Of a DNA stretch of 64,000 nt, positions 61,522 through 64,000 are shown one piece after another (position 1 is the first letter of the stretch; each line of letters begins with the position of its first letter). The position numbers and the translations under genes are program-made. The notes below the pieces were generated by a model. It was not told the DNA's origin. It ran no database searches and worked only from the letters and a program-made list of their open reading frames with translations. Source of the stretch: Litoreibacter ascidiaceicola (lineage in GTDB: Bacteria > Pseudomonadota > Alphaproteobacteria > Rhodobacterales > Rhodobacteraceae); assembly GCF_900129235.1 (NCBI RefSeq), contig NZ_FQUV01000002.1:186001-250000 (forward strand), read 5' to 3'.

Positions 61522-62897
61522 ATCGCAGCCTCCAATTCGTGTTGCTGTGCGGCGTTGAGTGCCGCGCGGGGGGCGAGGCCAAGGAAGACCAGCGCAGGGC
61601 CGGTCAGGTTGGCTTGGGTTAGGGTTGGCTCCAGCTCGCCCAAGGTGGTGGCGAGGATGCGTTGGTCAGGGCGGGACGCGTTCTCGATCACCGTCACCTG
61701 CGTCAGTGCGTCTGCGCCGTGCATCAACAGACGGCCTTGGATGAAGCGGGCGGATTTTTTGCCCATGTAAATCGCAGCGACTTCGCCTGCGCGGGCGAGG
61801 GTCTTCCAGTCGTGATCGGCAAAGCCTTTGGTGTCATGGCCCGTGATGAAGCGCACACCAGAGTTGCGACCGCGTTTGGTGAAGCTTTGGCCGAGGGCCG
61901 CAACCGCCGCAGAGGCAGAGGTGATGCCGGGCACGATACTCCACGCGACGCCGGACGCGTCGCAGGCTTCGATTTCCTCGTCGAGGCGTCCGAAGACGGT
62001 CGGATCACCGGACTTCAGGCGCACCACATGCGCACCATTGCGGGCGTGGCTGACGATCATCTCGTTGATCGCGTCTTGCGTGACTGACGGGCCGAAGCCT
62101 TCCTTGCCAGCGGACAGCATAATGGCCTCGCGGCGGGCCAATTCCAGAATTTCAGGGGCGACAAGGCGGTCATAGATCACCACGTCGGCCTCATCCAAAG
62201 CCTTGCGGGCCTTCAATGTCATTAGTTCTGGGTCCCCGGGGCCTGCACCGACCAGATCAACACGTCCCTCTTTCGCGTGTGCGGACAGGTGTTTGTCGAG
62301 CAACGCGTCCAACGTGGTTTTGGCATCTTCGCTGGTCGCGATGTCTTTGGCGTAATACTCGGCCCAGAACTCGCGGCGCTTGACGCCGAAGGGCAGGGCT
62401 TCGGCCTTGGTGCGAAAGGCTTTACCGATCCGCGCCATAAGACCCAGCCGTGGGGACAACCGCTCTTCGATGTCTTTCTTGATTGCACGCGCCAGCACAG
62501 GGGCAGCACCTTCGGTGCCGATTGCCACGACCACAGGATCGCGATCAACCATGGCGGGCGTAATGAACTGGCTGTCCTCTAAGTTGTCGACGATGTTCAC
62601 CAACGCGCCTTCGCGATTTGCTATGTCAGCAACGCGGGCGTCTTCGGTATCATCCTCATTCGCCGCATAGAATAGGCGGGCGCACAGGGCGTCGCCTACT
62701 TCCATTGGGCGTGCGATCAGGGTCAAACGGCCCTCGGCGGCCCAAGATACGATCTCGGGGGCGGGATCGCTGGCGACCACGGTCAAGTTGGCTTCTGTCT
62801 TGAGAAGCAGGCGCAGCTTGGCGAGTGCGGCCTCGCCTCCGCCGGAGACGACGACGCGACGACCCTCGAGGGAAATAAAAATCGGAAAGTGCTTCAT
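61518..62897 (-). CDS. cysG: Siroheme synthase CysG
   Basis: A 459-residue trifunctional enzyme. The N-terminal domain (RRVVVSGGGEAALAKLRLLL, then ATNDxx-like AANEDD) is precorrin-2 dehydrogenase/ferrochelatase. The C-terminal SAM uroporphyrinogen methyltransferase has LVGAGPGDPELMTLKA, VRLKSGDPTVFGR and ENASRPDQR. It makes siroheme for CysI, encoded two genes on. First gene of the operon and divergent from the Lrp-type regulator. Confidence 0.94.
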   Translation of the reverse strand: MKHFPIFISLEGRRVVVSGGGEAALAKLRLLLKTEANLTVVASDPAPEIVSWAAEGRLTLIARPMEVGDALCARLFYAANEDDTEDARVADIANREGALVNIVDNLEDSQFITPAMVDRDPVVVAIGTEGAAPVLARAIKKDIEERLSPRLGLMARIGKAFRTKAEALPFGVKRREFWAEYYAKDIATSEDAKTTLDALLDKHLSAHAKEGRVDLVGAGPGDPELMTLKARKALDEADVVIYDRLVAPEILELARREAIMLSAGKEGFGPSVTQDAINEMIVSHARNGAHVVRLKSGDPTVFGRLDEEIEACDASGVAWSIVPGITSASAAVAALGQSFTKRGRNSGVRFITGHDTKGFADHDWKTLARAGEVAAIYMGKKSARFIQGRLLMHGADALTQVTVIENASRPDQRILATTLGELEPTLTQANLTGPALVFLGLAPRAALNAAQQHELEAAI

Positions 62898-62928
62898 CTG
62901 AGGCGTCCTTCGTTGCTTGCTCCCATAT

Positions 62929-62945
62929 TTAGAAAAATTTCCTAA
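62929..62945. promoter_or_regulatory. Candidate Lrp/AsnC operator in the cysG-lrp divergent promoter
   Basis: TTAGAAAAATTTCCTAA, an imperfect 17-bp palindrome. Bases 62930-62944 match 13 of 15 positions of the E. coli Lrp consensus YAGHAWATTWTDCTR. It is 32 bp upstream of cysG and 90 bp upstream of the regulator gene. Confidence 0.55.
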
Positions 62946-63034
62946 TAATGCCTACCCATACAGCACAATAAGGAATAATGTTCGTTTTTAGGTGAATTGG
63001 GGAACGTATGTTTCGCAACGAAAGGAAAACGGGA

Positions 63035-63496
63035 ATGGCAGCACAGATAGATGCAATGGACCGGAACATACTCGCGCAACTGCAAGAGGATGCTTCACAG
63101 AGTCTTGATGAAATTGCCCGAAAAACAGGCTCTTCCAAGACGCCTGTATGGAACAGAATCAAGAAGTTGCGGGCGGCGGGGGTGATCAAGCAGGACACCG
63201 TTGTGCTTGATCCGGAAAAGCTGGGGTTGGAGGCGTGTTTCTTTGTGCTGATCCGCACGTCGGAGCATGAAAGCGATTGGCAGGAGAAGTTCCTGCACGC
63301 GCTTCAGGCGAGACCCGAGGTGCTGGAAGCGCATCGGCTTGCAGGTGACATCGACTACATCCTGAAGGTGAGGGTGGCTAACGCGCGCGCCTATGATGTG
63401 TTTTATCAGGCCTTGATTTCGGAAGTGCGGATATTCAACGTCACAGCATTGCTGTCGATGGAGGAAATCAAGTCAACGACGGCGCTTCCTTTGTGA
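63035..63496 (+). CDS. Lrp/AsnC family transcriptional regulator
   Basis: A 153-residue regulator with an N-terminal winged helix-turn-helix (DAMDRNILAQLQEDASQSLD, SKTPVWNRIKKLRAAGVI) and a C-terminal RAM ligand domain (HRLAGDIDYILKVRV). Divergent from cysG, so it probably controls the sulfate assimilation operon, perhaps sensing a sulfur amino acid or precursor. ATG at 63035 has AAAGG upstream; an in-frame ATG at 63008 is an alternative. Confidence 0.9.
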   Translation: MAAQIDAMDRNILAQLQEDASQSLDEIARKTGSSKTPVWNRIKKLRAAGVIKQDTVVLDPEKLGLEACFFVLIRTSEHESDWQEKFLHALQARPEVLEAHRLAGDIDYILKVRVANARAYDVFYQALISEVRIFNVTALLSMEEIKSTTALPL

Positions 63497-63501
63497 TGCA
63501 A

Positions 63502-63534
63502 TGCAGCGGCCCATAAGGCCGCCGCCGCATTTTA
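63502..63534. terminator. Intrinsic terminator after the Lrp-type gene
   Basis: Stem TGCAGCGGC / GCCGCCGCA (63502-63510 with 63521-63529, one mismatch), ten-base loop, then TTTTATTT. It lies between convergent genes. Confidence 0.7.
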
Positions 63535-64000
63535 TTTCGACATAGCGTCAAGCACACGCACCCAAGACCGGATGCCCTTGTGGAAGCTCGACAAGTCGTA
63601 TTTTTCGTTGGGGGAGTGGATCTGGTCGTCATCCTTGCCAAAGCCGATCAGCATGGCATCCATGCCCAGAATGTCCTTGAAGTGACCTGCAATCGGGATC
63701 GAGCCACCACAGCCGACAAAGGTCGCAGGGTTCGGCCATTCGTCCGACAAGGCGGCACGAGCTTGTTCGAAAGCAGGGTGATCGGTCGACATCTCGGATG
63801 CCGATCCTGCGCCATGGCCTTTGAACTCAACGGTGCAATCTTCGGGCAGCTGCGCTTGTACGAAGGCGCGGAAGCTTTCGCGTAGCTTTAGCGGGTCTTG
63901 ACCCGGCACCAGACGGAAGGAGATTTTCGCACTAGCCTTTGATGGCAGCACGGTTTTGAACCCGTCGCCCTGATACCCACCGGAAATCCCGTTTACCTCG
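63532..64000 (-). CDS. M20-family peptidase/dipeptidase, 5' part missing
   Basis: C-terminal part of a metal-dependent M20 dipeptidase. The frame is open to the window end and reads EVNGISGGYQGDGFKTVLPS before KASAKISFRLVPGQDP, the dimerisation domain of the family. GCGGSIPIAGHF and IGFGKDDDQIHSPNEKYD (with the metal-binding His) complete the catalytic part. At least 155 codons are present. A GTG at 63951 is internal, not the true start. Confidence 0.87.
   Translation of the reverse strand, partial: EVNGISGGYQGDGFKTVLPSKASAKISFRLVPGQDPLKLRESFRAFVQAQLPEDCTVEFKGHGAGSASEMSTDHPAFEQARAALSDEWPNPATFVGCGGSIPIAGHFKDILGMDAMLIGFGKDDDQIHSPNEKYDLSSFHKGIRSWVRVLDAMSK

Overview
The window is GC-rich, densely coding bacterial DNA. 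Many genes overlap by 4 bp (ATGA) or 1 bp (TGATG/TAATG). Gene content points to an alphaproteobacterium of the order Rhodobacterales, most likely the marine Roseobacter group: the pqiA-like/radA/cvpA/purF neighbourhood, YfgM-like/bamB/der next to dnaB and pyrE/pyrC, an Lrp-headed cysG/DUF2849/cysI/cysH/DUF934/fpr operon, and coxD/coxE/xdhC accessory genes. This assignment is inference from family resemblance; there is no rRNA in the window to anchor it. I found no tRNA, rRNA, IS element, prophage or CRISPR array. The first and last genes (mdoH and an M20 peptidase) run off the ends.

Layout. 1-1.6 kb: end of osmoregulated periplasmic glucan glucosyltransferase mdoH. 1.6-4.5 kb: a tightly overlapping minus-strand operon for periplasmic proteins (two related Cys-containing secreted proteins, a SCO-type copper/thiol protein, a membrane-tethered rhodanese, a secreted esterase). 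4.6-6.6 kb: a LOG-type phosphoribohydrolase and a LysM protein. 6.6-10 kb: persulfide dioxygenase plus rhodanese, divergent from an Atm1-type ABC exporter. 10-10.8 kb: an orphan injection-spike pair (PAAR tip plus gp5C-like octapeptide needle). 11-24.3 kb: GFA protein, trypsin-like protease, SDR, BioY, purF, RluE, SGNH hydrolase, desaturase, cvpA, radA, pqiA-like, a coiled-coil membrane protein, mlaF/mlaE and alr. 24.4-29.3 kb: an RND efflux pump. 29.5-33.2 kb: YfgM-like/bamB/der. 33.3-36.9 kb: dnaB, pyrE, pyrC. 37-37.8 kb: two small genes.

37.8-46.6 kb is the most unusual region: a surface-glycan type cluster with a sulfotransferase-hydrolase fusion, a stand-alone paralog of the hydrolase, a glycosyltransferase-methyltransferase fusion, and three DxDE-type family-2 glycosyltransferases, one of which carries a second, apparently inactive glycosyltransferase domain. 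46.7-49.4 kb holds a ferric-iron permease and binding protein arranged tail to tail, with an iron-responsive palindrome upstream of the binding protein. Then come glutaryl-CoA dehydrogenase, a coxD/coxE/DUF1203/xdhC/molybdopterin-binding run for molybdoenzyme maturation, infC (apparently starting at ATA), and a membrane-anchored Ala/Thr/Asp/Glu repeat protein. 57.5-63.5 kb is the assimilatory sulfate reduction operon with its divergent Lrp-type regulator and a candidate Lrp site in the shared promoter.

Sulfur handling recurs: two rhodaneses, persulfide dioxygenase, Atm1 and the sulfate assimilation operon. Non-coding elements of note are a 24-25 nt repeat placed just after three stop codons, several convergent-gene terminators, and a structured 335 bp gap after bioY.
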